Positions 21,260-33,573 of a stretch of 64,000 nucleotides of DNA are shown here, in pieces. Numbering within the stretch: position 1 is the stretch's first letter; every line of letters begins with the position of its first letter. The position numbers and the translations under genes are program-made. The notes beneath the pieces were generated by a model. That model was given only the letters and a program-made list of their open reading frames with translations, searched no databases and was not told where the DNA came from. Origin of the DNA: Cytidiella melzeri (Eukaryota; Basidiomycota; Agaricomycetes; Polyporales; Irpicaceae); NCBI GenBank assembly GCA_022592445.1, contig JABYQR010000008.1, positions 1 through 64,000 on the forward strand. The letters are read 5' to 3'.

Positions 21260-21780
21260 AAACATAGATGTCCTTCTGCCCTGTAAGACAGGTAGTACGA
21301 TACTTGAAACCACACACAGCGTGCTATGTTTCAGAGCATTCAACAATGATCGTTTTAGCTATATAGATATGAGGTCTATGATCATGAGGCATGCGTCAGT
21401 CACCCGTGGTGTTGAGTTTACGGGCCAACTTACTGCTAACCTCTGTGGCATCCTGGCAGGTGAGCTGATTTCAGCGACACAAAGAACTCCGTATGTGTAT
21501 GTGTGTTACTGAAAAACGTCCTCGTGAGAGCTGGCATTTTATACATTGGTCGTGAAGGAATGCCTGTACGGCGACGAAGAAAACTTCCAAATAAATCATA
21601 CTAATCATAGCAGAAATATGTGAGGACCCAACGAAAGCAGAGCCTAACAGGGAAACGTAGCGTATTGTTGCACTAATAAGCAGTAGTGACGGGATGAGGC
21701 GGTGGTAGGAGGGAAAGAGATGCCTGAATTACCCATGACGAAACGTGGATATATAAGAGACAAGCGACGGGCGACGATGG
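21260..21780. other. Intergenic, convergent 3' ends
   Basis: Lies between the stops of the F-box gene (+) and KIN1 (-). No ORF worth calling; should hold both 3' untranslated regions. Confidence 0.5.
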
Positions 21781-24700
21781 TCATAACTTTAGTTCTGTCA
21801 ACACCCGGCGAGCCAGCATGTGGTATTGCCAGCCATCTCCCGAGAGACGTCGGAAGTGGATCCCGTGGAACGGGAGTAAAGGTACCTGACAAGAAGACAA
21901 GATGACTAGGTTAGTAGCTATTGACCACCCATATGTGCGCAGATTTATACCTTTACGATGTTGATCTCGAAACGAACAGCTAGTGAGTTCGCGCTGACAC
22001 GATCAAACACAGCGTGCTCAGTTGGGCCAGCAGAGAGCTGAGCTGCCGGCTGTGTAGGCGCAGCAGCATAATCCCGGGGTATAGGAGGAAGGACCTTCGA
22101 AGCAGCAGGTGACGGCGACCGCGGAACTGGTGTTGTTTCCTCAGCTATTTGTGCTGCTGTCACGAGCAATTCAGATTGAGCGGCCTCTGTGGGTTGTCCA
22201 TGCGACGAGACATGGAAGAAAGATGAGGAAGCAGAGCTAGGCGTCATGCTAAGGATCGTACCACCAGATGGTCGACTAGGTAGCTCCTTGTCCTTGCCAT
22301 CACGGTCCTTCTCGCGCTCCCTACTCTTTATACCAAACGATAGCTTGGATGATTTGCGGCCAAGCGACTTCCTGGTGCCTTGCGTTTCGTTAGAGCCTGT
22401 GGATCCTTGTTTTCGATGTCCGCGTATCGTGGACGGTGGAGGGGGCGAGTCAAGAATCGAGCGGATGTCAATGGAAGGCGCATGGATGCAATCAAAGCCT
22501 GTCTTCGTTTCGCGGTACTTCACTTGCATGCGGTCCAAGACCTTCCGAACATCTTCCTTGATGACTGGAGGTGACTTCGATGTGGTAGTTTGAACACTTT
22601 GTGGCGCCCTATGGATCAGCAAGATAATCAAAGCAAAAGATCACTTGGGCGATGCTTACCTGAACAAGCCCTTTAGAAATACGGGTTTGTAGTCCTTCTC
22701 GTCCGAGCTTGGGTCAGTCGCAGTGTGTGACGTATCAGCGCCGTTCGCCACCGGCGTCAAGGATTCATGATCATTTTGTTCCGCATTCTCCTCTTCCTCG
22801 TCTGTTCTGCCAAATAATTTGTCTCCAAGTGGCCGCCCAGAGCTGGTACCGTAACCGGTCGATGGACGGCGATGACGACCAATCGTACCAGAAGAGAACA
22901 GGCTAGCACCTGTGCTACTCCTGCGTTCATGCCGTGCAGCACGGCCTTGAGGATCGAGCACGGTGGCAGCTCTCCGGTGAGTGGTCCCGATAGGCTGGCT
23001 TTGGCTCTGCGAGATATTCCCTGTAGCCGCAGGTGCCTGGGGTTCCGCGTTATCTACGCCTTGCTTTTCAATGATCGACGACGGTTTCTCCGGGCTTTCC
23101 ACAGTCTTCTCATCGGTGTCAGCTGACGCTCGCGGCGAGAAACCAGTTAAAATACTTGTCCGCTTGATCGTGCCATGCCTTACAGAGCCATCCTTAGCAC
23201 CAAGCAAACTACCGAATTTGCGAGCGAGAGTCGCGCCTGCGGACAAGGGAGGCGCCCTAATGTCTTCGCCAGGTTCCTGTTCTTCCATCTGCTCGGCGAA
23301 CGTCGTCAGCTCAGGGCCTGCAGTTCGCGGCGGCTCGTGAGGATCCGTACGCATGACAATGCCTTGCTCATCCACGCCGTTATGACCACCACCACCACCA
23401 CCACCGAACATATTCGACCAGCCCCGGGTGACGCTGGGCCTTTGACTGAGACTGTGACTTCTGCGATGCGCCGACGCTTGAGGGGCACGTGGTAATGGTG
23501 TTTTAGCAGGTGTCGACGATACAGTTGCCGCAGCAGCAGTGGGAGACGCAATCTCTGGATTAGGCACATTCATGGTAGCGTCGCGAGCGCGGGGTTGTGG
23601 GAAATTGTTGGCTGTTGGTGAAGGCGTAGCCGAAGTGACGTCGTAGGACAAACCAGAGAAATGAGATGTCTCCGGTGCTGGTAGACGGGGCAGAGGCATG
23701 CTATAGTCTGGCTTCGAAGTTAACACCGGATCCGCTTTACGAACGGCGGGTGTTGAGAGTGTTTTGCCATTCGTTGGAACAGCCGCTGGCGCAGCCGCGT
23801 TTGGGTCTGAACGGTAGCTTGACTCAAGGGAAAGCTGCGAGCTAGCGAAGTGACCAGGTCCATAGACTCGCTCCCGCTCCATCTTCTCTCGTGCCAGGAA
23901 GTAGATCGAGATGAGGGGATGGAAACCATATGTAGGGTCTGCAGGTTCGCGAGCGTGGGCATCAGTGAGGGAGGTGTGTGATAGATGCGATTGTGACGTG
24001 GGAGGCGAATTCAGAGGAGAGGCTGGAGGTGAGGAAGACGGCGAGAAGAGCTTCTTCCTGTAATAGTCAAGCCCGGAGAAGCGTTTTGACTTTTTAGGAG
24101 AGGAATTGTTCGGATAGCCGTTGTCGTATGAAAGAGCAATCGATGAGTTGGACATTGAACCAACCCAGGGACTCGAATGCCCATTGCGACCATTTGAACC
24201 TTGTATTCGCTTCCTCTCCCAATGTTCAACGGAGCGATAGTAGGCATCCGACTCCAGCACTTCAGTAAGTCTCCTCTCGATATCCTCCTCTGTCCCAAAC
24301 TCAAATCCTTTCATGCCCTTGATTACTTGTCTGTCCAATTCGTCCGCGCGCAGAGGCTCGCGATGTACGAGATGTGAGTCCGGTGGTCCGGGGAAGCTAC
24401 GACACATCCAGGGGTGGGCAAGGACCTCAGAAAGAGTCGCTCTCTGAGCAGGGTTGGTGACAAGCATCCGGGTTAGGAGATGCTTGCACTCAGCACTCAG
24501 CCACACAGGATACTCCACCAAGCCTTTCTTGATCTTGGCATGCAGCTGTGGCATGCTTTGATCGTCGAACGGCACCTTCCCGCATACAAGCACGTATAGG
24601 ACCACCCCGAAACTCCAAACGTCGACCTCCGGTCCTGTGTACACCTTCGCGTTCAGTAGTTCCGGCGCAGCAAAGTAGAGGGAGCCGCAGAAAGTTGAGA

Positions 24701-25710
24701 GGTGCACCATGGGATCGTACAAGTTCGACAGACCGAAGTCAATGATCTTGATGTTACCAGTCTGAGAGATAAGAATGTTCTCTATCTTGAGGTCTAACTG
24801 GATGCGTGAGGAGGCATGTTGAATTATTCATAGGAGCTCACAAACCACGGTGGACAACGTTGTTCTTGTGGCAATAGTCCAATGCGCTTCCGATTTGCCT
24901 CGCAAACTTGCGCGCGACTCGCTCCCTAAGTCTTCCGTGACTGATAATGTAATCCAACATCTGCCCGCCGTTGACGTATTCGAATACCATGTAGTAGTGG
25001 TGTTGGTGGACGATCATCTCGCGCATGCCGCAAACATACGGATGATGCAGGAGCATCGAAAGCGCAGCTTCACGCAACGTCCGGATCTCCTTCGATGCAT
25101 CCTTCGAGGCCTGCTTGGCTGCAGCTTCCGGGCTGCTGGCTTGTTGCATACCGCTGCCTGGATACACCCTGGGCAATATCTTCACAGCGAGCTTTTGGGC
25201 AGCATCAGACAGCGAGCACACCAAAGCCAATATGAGACGCACCTTCTCCCCAGTTACATTATGATGAGCAAGCTTCACTTTGCCCATGCTGCCAGCTCCA
25301 AGGGTCTTACTCAGAGTGTAGTCTCCGAGTACCCTGTACGAGCTACGCGATTTGCCTCCCGAAGTTGCATCTCCCCGCTGACCACCCTTTGCGCCGTCTT
25401 CGGTGCGGTGACGTTCGGCAGGAGCCGTGTAGGACTGAGGAGGCATGGAGACCGGTCGCGACCTGTTGACGGAAGTAGAGCGCCGCGAGACTGGCTGTGT
25501 TGACGAGGTTTGCACGCTGTTTTGTGAGTTTGTGGTGGACGTTGCTGGCTCGTTAGCGGTATTGGCTGGAGCGAGGTTGTTGTTCTTTGGAGATATTGGG
25601 AGGTCAAACTCGTGTCCTTGAACTAATCCACCGTGTGTGGGAGTAATGGCACCAGCTTCCGTGACTGTCTCGAGATGATTGGAGGCCAAGGAAGCAGGAA
25701 ATGAGGCCAT
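21781..25710 (-). CDS. KIN1: KIN1/MARK/PAR-1-type Ser/Thr kinase with KA1 domain
   Basis: About 1,230 residues in five exons. The N-terminus is Ser/Thr/Pro-rich. The kinase domain starts near residue 130 with [11 protein letters not shown] (Gly loop), AVKIL (Lys), VVHRDLKIEN (catalytic loop, split by the intron near 24788-24843), DFGLSN, and [13 protein letters not shown] (activation loop to APE). A long disordered middle with poly-Gly and Ser/Pro stretches follows. The C-terminus is a textbook KA1 domain, completed only after the last intron (about 21890-21945): 'FEINIVKV' joins a 36-residue exon ending '[12 protein letters not shown]'. KA1 binds acidic membrane lipids. KIN1 kinases regulate polarity, secretion and the ER stress response. 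The intact kinase and KA1 motifs indicate a working gene. Confidence 0.93.
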
Positions 25711-26540
25711 ATGCCCTCAGAAGAAGGGTAATGTAGCGAGGTTGTCGACCGCGATGGTGGTGGGAGGCAAGTTATTAACGCCGAGACGCCAAAATACCGT
25801 TCACACTGTCCCTTATGTTATAATTATTTCTCATTGATCCACGTCGTTGACGATGCATACGCAGCCAGCATCGTTGTCGGATTTTAATTCCGTCGCTATC
25901 AACTCCCGCCCAACGCCGTCGCGATCGTGGACAGCACCGCCTCCTAATATTAGCTATCAACGACGAACGCTAAACGTTAAACCCTCGTATATTCCTAGTT
26001 GCAATATGGGCAAATTCTTGAAGATGTCGTGCGCAAATTATGCACTAACAAAGCTCAACATAGTCAGACCGCGGAAGCCCTTTTTCACAGTACTGGCATG
26101 AATATCTCAACTTGTGAGCATCTGAGCGACGACAGAGGATAAGTAGATGAGATCTCGTGAAAGGCTGAGGGAGCAAAACGATAATCAGATCTGTGCGCGG
26201 GCTGCTTAACATCTCTTACTGTCTCCCAGCTGTAGTTACTCTGCAACAGACAGCACCAATCACCGTTTTGCATATCTGCCTTGGCTTACCACGTACTCGG
26301 GCTTAACTCCTCGTGCCTTGCCTTCAAGCCTTGACTCAACCTTCATGTTGTGTTTGACCAGCTATCACACCAAGTACCCAAAGTGTATGCAGGTGTAGAC
26401 CCGTCCCGTCATGAGCACAGCACTGCAGCAGTGTGCTAAGTGGACTCGAGTCTGTTGATGATTTCAGACCGTCGAACTGCGATTTTAACATACACGATAT
26501 CTGGAGCTTGCGAGACAATATTTGATAAGGTCCATGGCAA
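25711..26540. other. Intergenic: KIN1 promoter and SPC1 3' end
   Basis: The first part is upstream of KIN1, the rest follows the SPC1 stop at 26541. No credible coding region or repeat seen. Confidence 0.5.
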
Positions 26541-26977
26541 CTATGTATTGCTCGGTTTCGCATCTGTCTTCTTTGCAATAAGCCACTGAACTGGGTGCTT
26601 ATTGAACATGGGCCATGGTGGGACTGTTATCTGCGCCAACGACGTTGGCAGTGTACGGGTTGGAGCGATGAGGGTACTCACCAGCAAGAGAAGTATTGCC
26701 CCAGCACCGAAGACAGCAAAAGTAGCTTGCAGAGACTGTACAGCCAGTCCAACGAGGAACGATACGGCCTGATGTTCACATCAGAAACATGCATGGCTCC
26801 AGCAATCTCATACTTGCCGTGAGGACCACAAGGCTAGCTCTTGCGAGTATGTCTACCTGTCTCTGCCCTTCAAAATCCTAGCCGGGGTAAGCGAGTACTA
26901 CAGGTAGTAACAAGCTAGCTGACACTCACAATTTTGCCTTCCAAAGCCTTTGTTGTTCGCTGCAGCAAAGCATCCAT
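26541..26977 (-). CDS. SPC1: Signal peptidase complex subunit 1 (SPC1/SPCS1), with a 21-nt microexon
   Basis: Four exons give an 81-residue protein: 26977-26930 (16 codons), 26877-26857 (7 codons, DFEGQRQ), 26768-26682 (29 codons) and 26630-26541. All introns are GT-AG. The protein has the SPC1 layout: short N-terminus, the conserved DFEGQ element, two closely spaced hydrophobic segments (about residues 25-38 and 40-54), then 'VPPWPMFNKHPVQWL', matching the PxYPWYN-type motif of yeast Spc1. SPC1 is a small ER membrane subunit of signal peptidase that helps keep transmembrane segments from being cleaved. Without the microexon the diagnostic motif is missing, so automatic annotation could easily overlook this gene. 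The ATG is 216 bp from that of GPI13, transcribed the other way. Confidence 0.85.
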
Positions 26978-27193
26978 GATTACGACTTGGGTGTTGTTTG
27001 TGAGTAACGTGGTGGTCACAGCGGACGTGGAAGATGCACTCGGACCCCACAGACTGTACCGGATCAATGCCCCCGAACACCCGCTGAGTCGGATCTGCGA
27101 CCCTCTGCACGCGCTTTCAACTTGAACTCTCAAGATTCACAGCGCGACAATGTTCTGACCTGGTTCTGTGTAAAGACTAACTAACACTCAATA
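26978..27193. promoter_or_regulatory. Divergent promoter between SPC1 and GPI13
   Basis: Only 216 bp separate the start codons of two ER-membrane genes on opposite strands, so they must share or abut promoter elements. No clear TATA box is visible. Co-regulation is an inference. Confidence 0.55.
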
Positions 27194-30100
27194 ATGTCGT
27201 CCAGGGGCCCCTTGCTGCTACTGTGGGTTATCACCATCCACCTCGCCGCAATCTATCTCTACGGAAGGGGGTTTCTGCTAAGTCGACTCTCTCTTTTTGA
27301 GACGGCTAGTTGGAATGAATCGCAGGCTTTCCCACCATCTCACAAAAGGGCAGTCCTGCTCATTATCGACGCGTTGCGCTTCGACTTCATAACCCCAGAT
27401 CCTCCTCATCCGCCCTCGCAATACCACCATAATGTCTTGCGACTGCCAGCAGAGCTTACAGAGAAGCAGCCCGACCGCTCCTTCATTTTTACATCCTTCG
27501 CGGATCCGCCCACCACTACGCTACAGCGCATAAAGGGCATTACAGCTGGTTCGCTCCCAACATTCATCGACATGGGTTCCAATTTTGGTGGATACTCGAA
27601 TCTGGAGGACTCTTTCATCGGCCAACTAAATGCAGCAGGGAAAAAGGTGAGCGTCCTTCAAGCACCTTGTAGTCTGATCCACATTTACAACGAAGCAGCG
27701 GTAGGTTGCGTTCATGGGTGACGACACATGGCTCACGGTCTACCCTGACTCCTTTGCGGCCAACATGTCGTTCCCATACGACTCGTTCAACGTCGAAGAC
27801 CTGCACACTGTGGACGATGGTGTTACAGAGCACATATTTCCCCTTCTCCGCGACGCGTCCAAGCCATGGGACTTGCTCATCGGTCATTTCTTGGGTGTCG
27901 ACCATGTGGGACACCGCGTTGGTCCAGACCATGCTGTTATGAAGGCAAAGCTGGAGCAGATGGACCGCGTACTACGCGACATCGTGGACTCCTTAGACGA
28001 TGACACGTTACTTGTGCTCATGGGCGATCACGGCATGGACAGGAGAGGCAACCATGGAGGAGACGCCGAGCTTGAGGTTACATCAGCACTCTGGTTCTAC
28101 AGCAAAGGCCAACCGCTACTCCACCCATCTGCAGCTATACATGAGCACCTCGCACCTCGCTCGTTGTTCCCCGGTGCCTTCGTATCACATCGGTCGGTCC
28201 AGCAGATTGACGTAGTTCCTTCCCTGTCGCTCCTGCTAGGTTTGCCCATCCCGTACAATAACCTCGGGTCCATTATACCCGAGCTGTTCTGGGACGACAA
28301 AGACGGCGCACGCTTCAATCAAGCCTTAGAGCTGAATGCGGCTCAAATACGAGAATACCTGCACACTTATCGGGCCAGCCCGCACGGTGGGGAACTAGAC
28401 GACGCATGGTCTTCACTCGAACGTCTATGGAACATGACACTTCTTGACACTTCAGAACCTCGTTGGATTGCTCTTGACGATTACATGCGTGGAACGCTTG
28501 CGACCTGTCGCCATCTTTGGGCACAATTCAACATCGTGCTCATAACAATGGGTTTAATCCTGATGACCCTAAGCACCTTTGTAACGTGGGGTATGTGGTG
28601 CAGCCTGTCGATGGGAAAGGATGGCTGGGACGACGGGGCAGGTAGATTCCTACTGCGCAGTGCATATGCAGCGGGCATGGCTGCCGTCATCGGAATCTTC
28701 AATATCCCAATCCGACATCTATTAGGCACGGACGCTTTGCAGCCGATAATATTTTCAGCAGCATTGGGAGCTGTTCTTGCCGGTACAATGTCCACCTTTC
28801 CGACTTTTTCTATCTCCATGTTCAAGTCGTTCCCTCTGCCAATGATCCTCCACGCTGCGACATTCGCGTCCAACTCATTCACCGTCTGGGAAGACCGGAT
28901 CATCTCCTTCCTCTTACTGTCCACGATCGTTCCCAGCGTCCTTGTAGGCTTTGCCGCCCCTACAAGTCGCCTCCGATACCGCATTCTTGGATTCTCGGGG
29001 TTGTATGCTGCATGTGTCCGACTTATGGCTGTGAGCACCATTTGCAGAGAAGAGCAGCAGCCAAATTGTACCGTCACATTCTATGCCTCAGCCTCATTTA
29101 CAGCACCTCCTATGCCGGCTGTGATATTGTCTATCCCAGTTGCCCTTACCTTACCATGGATCATCCGCCGTTTCCTGCGTATATCTCAGTCAGATAAAGG
29201 CGTGGCTACCATCTTTTTGCCTTACATTATGCCTGCAGTCCTCCTCCAAGGCTCTGTAGCATGGCTGCTCGAATGGGCTGAAATTTCCAACCTCCTAAAC
29301 CCTTACTGGTTTGGTCCAATGCGCACCTCCCGAACCATACTCGGCTGGGGCGCCACCCTCACCACGCTTTGCCTAGGCGGTTTACTGTGGTTCACAGTAC
29401 CGCTGTGCCTTCAGGTCTCCGCAAAAGACTCCGCCGGTGTCTCAGGAGCCAAAGAGAAGAAGGAAGTCGCCGTCGTCGGATTCTCAAACGCGTTCGGCTC
29501 GCCATACATCATCTTCTGGTGTGTCCCATTCGGGTTGTGCTACGTCGCCAGCCAACCGGCAGCGCAGGTAGCGCTCGGTCTATCAGCCATAGCCCTTCTT
29601 GCATACCTCGAGGTCGTCGACAGCGTCCGAGACGTACGCGCCCTCGACGCCGCATTTTCCTCCTCCACCCCTTCCTCCATGCTCAATATGGACACCCTCC
29701 CGAACGGGAGCGCGTCTGTCTCCTTTTCAGAAATCACCCCACTCGCCCTGTTAGCGTTACACACCTTTCACGCCACGGGCCACCAATCGACGATATCGTC
29801 CATCCAATGGAAGGTCGGCTTCGTTCTCACACCCACAATGTCCTACGTACTCTCCCCATTGACGATCATCACAAATACGTTCGGTCCTCAGTTCTTACTC
29901 GGAATGACCGCACCGTTGATCGCGCTATGGAACCTCGCTCCCCTCCCGCACCCTGCGTCGTACGAGCAAGCGCGCAGAGAAAGTGTACGTGCAGCGTTGG
30001 GGATGATGTTGTACCACAGTGCGTTGCTCGTCGGGAGCGCGGTCACGGCGGCGTGGTTGAGGCGGCACCTCATGGTGTGGAAAATCTTTGCGCCTCGGTT

Positions 30101-30242
30101 CCTGAACGCCGCGTTCAGTCTGTTGGCTGTCGACGCAGGGGTGCTCGTGGGTGTGGGGCTCGGTGTGTCGAGGATATCAGAGAGAGTGGGACTGTTGTTC
30201 GGAGGTCCGGCGTTTGCTACCACCACGCGTAAGAAGGAATGA
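27194..30242 (+). CDS. GPI13: GPI ethanolamine phosphate transferase 3 (PIG-O/Gpi13)
   Basis: Two exons (27194-27646 and 27705-30242) encode 996 residues. A signal-anchor lies at residues 7-25. The luminal alkaline-phosphatase-like domain shows LLIIDALRFDF (metal-binding Asp near 59), FADPPTTTLQR with the nucleophile Thr, GDDTW, HFLGVDHVGHRVGP and MGDHGMDRRGNHGGD. The C-terminal 500 residues are a series of hydrophobic transmembrane segments. The enzyme adds phosphoethanolamine to the third mannose of the GPI precursor, the group later linked to the protein. The DALRFDF and GDDTWL signatures fit PIG-O/Gpi13 better than PIG-N or PIG-G. All metal ligands appear present. Confidence 0.92.
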
Positions 30243-30534
30243 AAAGCATAGGGTATACTATATATCATTGTCTGTGCACATGTGCGCTATGCGACTGTAA
30301 ACTAATGCATTTATTAATTGGTTGATTGAAGTGTCCTGAACTGCTCTGCCTGCTACATTTCCGCATCGATTAGATAGACTATAGAGAACTACATATACCG
30401 CATAATGGGTCCAGTCGTTCCCGCACGGCTTGACAGTGGTCCGTTCTTCCAAGATTTCAACACTTCACTATCCACACTCATCAGTTCATGTCGAGGGTAT
30501 CATGGAGGCAACGCTACACACCCTTCGCACAACC

Positions 30535-32620
30535 TCATGTTTGTCTCCTCCTGAACATAACAGTGGCGCTATGGCTCGGAGGTGAATGATGGCCAAAGTA
30601 CGTCGGTTCGGGGAATACACCCTCGTTCTCCATCTTTACATCATAGTTCAGCACAAGGTGTCCAAGAACCATCTTGAGCTCGGCCACAGCAAAGAAACGA
30701 CCGGGACTAGGTAGGTCATTCCGCAGTCAGCCAACCCAATTCGTCGCGTATGTGGTACAGCAGAACAGACGTACCACGCGTGTTTGCCAAGCCCAAACGG
30801 CACGTAATCAACGGTAGCCGTCGTGGCCATCTGCTTCATCGCCTCGCCTTCTGCTTCGCGCATCCTCGCGAACCTCCACGGGTCGAACTTGAAGGGATCT
30901 TCGTAGTAGTCGCGTTCGGTGTGCGTGGCTTGAGAAGCAACGCATACGACGGCGCCCTTGGGGACGAACGTCCCGTCTGAGAACGTGAAATCCTTCATCG
31001 CCTTGCGCTCCATGTTCACTTTCATGGTAAATATGGGTAAGAAAACGTCTGTCGAGAGTCAAAGGACACAAGAATGAAGACGCACTAGAGCTGACCCCGT
31101 GACACCGCTGACACTCCTTGATGAAGCTGTCTGTCTTCAGCATTTTCTGGAGTGCTGATTTCGTCCAGCCCTCTTCGGCGACGATAGCTTCGATCTCTTC
31201 GCGGAGCGGCTGCAAGTATTCAGGGTTGGCTGCTAATTCGTAGAGAGCGGTAGTAAAGACCTGTGGCAAAGTGGCTGTCAGGAGTGTACCAATCATCAGG
31301 ACGCTCGAGACAAGTACCATTGAAGACGTATGTATTGATGCAAAGTTGAGGACCAAAACCCTCAAGGATATGGAGGGTATATCATCCTCTTCACCTTCCA
31401 CCGCTTCCATAAGCCACTGCAGTAGGTCAATCTGTAGAGTGCTGTTAACGTCATTTCACAAAATGAGTTTACAAAGTTCTTCACCGGCTTGTCTGCCCAA
31501 TCGCTTCCGCAAAGCTCCATGTTCCTGCGGCGCTCTTTAATAGCGGGGGCCAAGTGTTTGACTATTCGCTCAAGATATTTTGCACGAGGCGTGACCCATG
31601 TCGATGCAAGACTATAGAAATGTCAGTGATTCGCAGTTTCCCCCAGCGAAGCTGTACATTTCTTACCCGCGAAGAAACGGAGGAAGCATTCCCAAGAGAT
31701 GTCCCCCAATTATTACTTTCAGCGTGTATGTAATACTAAGATCGAGGTAATCAGGATCTCTGCCTGTATACGTGACAAGTTGAGTTGTAAGCTCGACAAA
31801 TAATGGTAACGTGGCTTACATATTGGAGCACCAACAAAGACTCTGCCGATGAGCCTTGCAATTATCTGGAGCACCTTGTCCATGGCGTTATAAGATGTCC
31901 ATTCTACAACGAATTTCCAGCTCATTGCTAAGCTGATATTTTGTAGTGAGAGCGTACCGTCAGTCAAGGGTATAATCTCAGCAAAGCAAGTTTCGAGTTC
32001 GTCATGTAGAACAGGAAGGAGATTTTTGATATTCTTGGTGAGTTCGTTGCGAACCACGGGTATATGGTATGTGTTGTTGATAATATCCTCACCCATGGTG
32101 TGTCTCTGCTGGAGTAGCTATGTATTACACCAAAATGGGTGAGGAGATTAATTGATGGACGAAAAACGGGACTAGGCTCACGTCTACTGCAGCCTCGACA
32201 AACGACAGCTCCTCCTCTTTCGCTTGGCGCAGCTCGTCTATGAGTTTCGGCCCTGTGACGACTATGCGCCATGAATTAAAGAACGGGATTTTGAACACTC
32301 CGTCGCGATGCTGTAAAGTAGACATTCGTCATTCATGTATTACGAGGCGACATCCAAAGCGGAACTCACCTGTGCGTACCCCTCATGTATCAGGCGATTA
32401 GGACTAGAGAAGAATTCGAGGGCGGTGATATACGAGAGTAGAGGAAAGGAGTACCCGACCGAGGGTATAGAATCATACTAATGAAGACGTGAGCTTTAAT
32501 GGTAACAGCACGTTTGTCACTTACAGCAGCGAATCGCAGTCGCGACTGGACGTAAAACAAGGCTGCCACGCCAAGCACGATGCAGGTGAGCAATGTGAAG
32601 GAGTCGAGTTCTGCCAGCAT
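30535..32620 (-). CDS. Cytochrome P450 monooxygenase, ent-kaurene-oxidase-like clan
   Basis: About ten exons, roughly 500 residues. An N-terminal membrane anchor (residues about 7-25) starts at ATG 32620. The I-helix reads NFASIHTSSM rather than the usual AGxDT, a variant known from fungal ent-kaurene-oxidase-like P450s. The K-helix and 'PERF'-like region fall around 'FDPWRFARMR' near 30890. The haem loop FGLGKHACPGRFFA is split by an intron inside the Cys codon, with donor GTACGT after cacgcgtg and acceptor CTAG before tcccggtcg. Exons end in 'MFRRRQT'. It should bind haem and be active at the ER. The next gene upstream is a flavin monooxygenase on the same strand, and a terpene-synthase relic lies 9 kb further on. 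Substrate unknown. Confidence 0.82.
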
Positions 32621-33573
32621 GCTTTAGATGCTGGGTGGGGGTTGAACGTTGAGGTCCAAGTTGTGCAGTACGCAGAGGCACCTCAACCTGCACCATTACC
32701 TGCACTATTATGTCATGGCTGGGCTCGGCCCCCCGGAACATCAGACGCGCAGGGGTCTGTAGATGGTGCCAGGGGTCCTTGCTATTCCTGCGCGCATCGC
32801 TCCAGCCACGGCCAGCTTGACCGCGCAGCCGCATGCGCAGTTGCGACCAACGACGTTCGATAGCAACGTAAGTCAAGCCTGCGGGCGTAGCTCGAGCTCA
32901 TCGCCCTTTCCGCAGCCAAATACCAGGTAAGTTGCGAGCGTTTTGGATAGTGGAACATCAGATGCATATTTGTGCGCGCCGAGTGCGCAGGCGCAGACAC
33001 ATCCGAGATTTGTAGCCTGACGATAATATTAATACGCTTGCGCCAAACTTGGAGGACCCCAAACTACCCCTCAACCGTGCATGGAGTGCGTTTGAGAGCC
33101 CTCGTCAGTCGTCACGACGGCCGCACGTGCGGGCGTACCACCTGAGAATTCGACGCACGAGGTGAGCGGTACTCAATGTCGGGACCGCTGTCGCGCAATT
33201 GACGACAACGCAATCTCCTGGCAGAGATACCTCAAGTGATGATTCGGGTTGGATAGGTGGGAGGAGGATGCAGCATTGCCCGTACCAAATTTGGAAACCA
33301 GTTTTTAACGCCACAAAGCCCCCGGGGAGTCGGCTTCTCGTCTTCTCCGGGACAGACAGCGCATTGTAGATGACTAACACTCGCCCTCCTTAGAATATAC
33401 ATGTCATACACCATTAATGTTCAAGTCTATCCCACTGGCAGTGCTAGCAAGTGTTCTCTACAAAACAGAGGGTTGAGGTATACGGGAAAAATTCGACTGT
33501 ATCACGCATACTGCGGTCGGACACCCCATCCTTGCATGATAAAGAACAGCCTTTGAACCGCAACCGCTGGATG
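32621..33573. other. Intergenic: P450 promoter
   Basis: GC-rich stretches with short frames on both strands, none with a credible start, motif or exon pattern. Nothing else seen. Confidence 0.4.

Noticed and set aside
22189..25503. Long + strand frames opposite KIN1 (for example 22189-22593 and 24850-25503)
   Set aside because: They are shadows of the GC-rich kinase coding region; KIN1 motifs and intron joins on the minus strand are decisive.
29369..30232. 287-codon + strand frame overlapping GPI13
   Set aside because: Arg/His-rich low-quality product in a second frame of a clear GPI13 exon.
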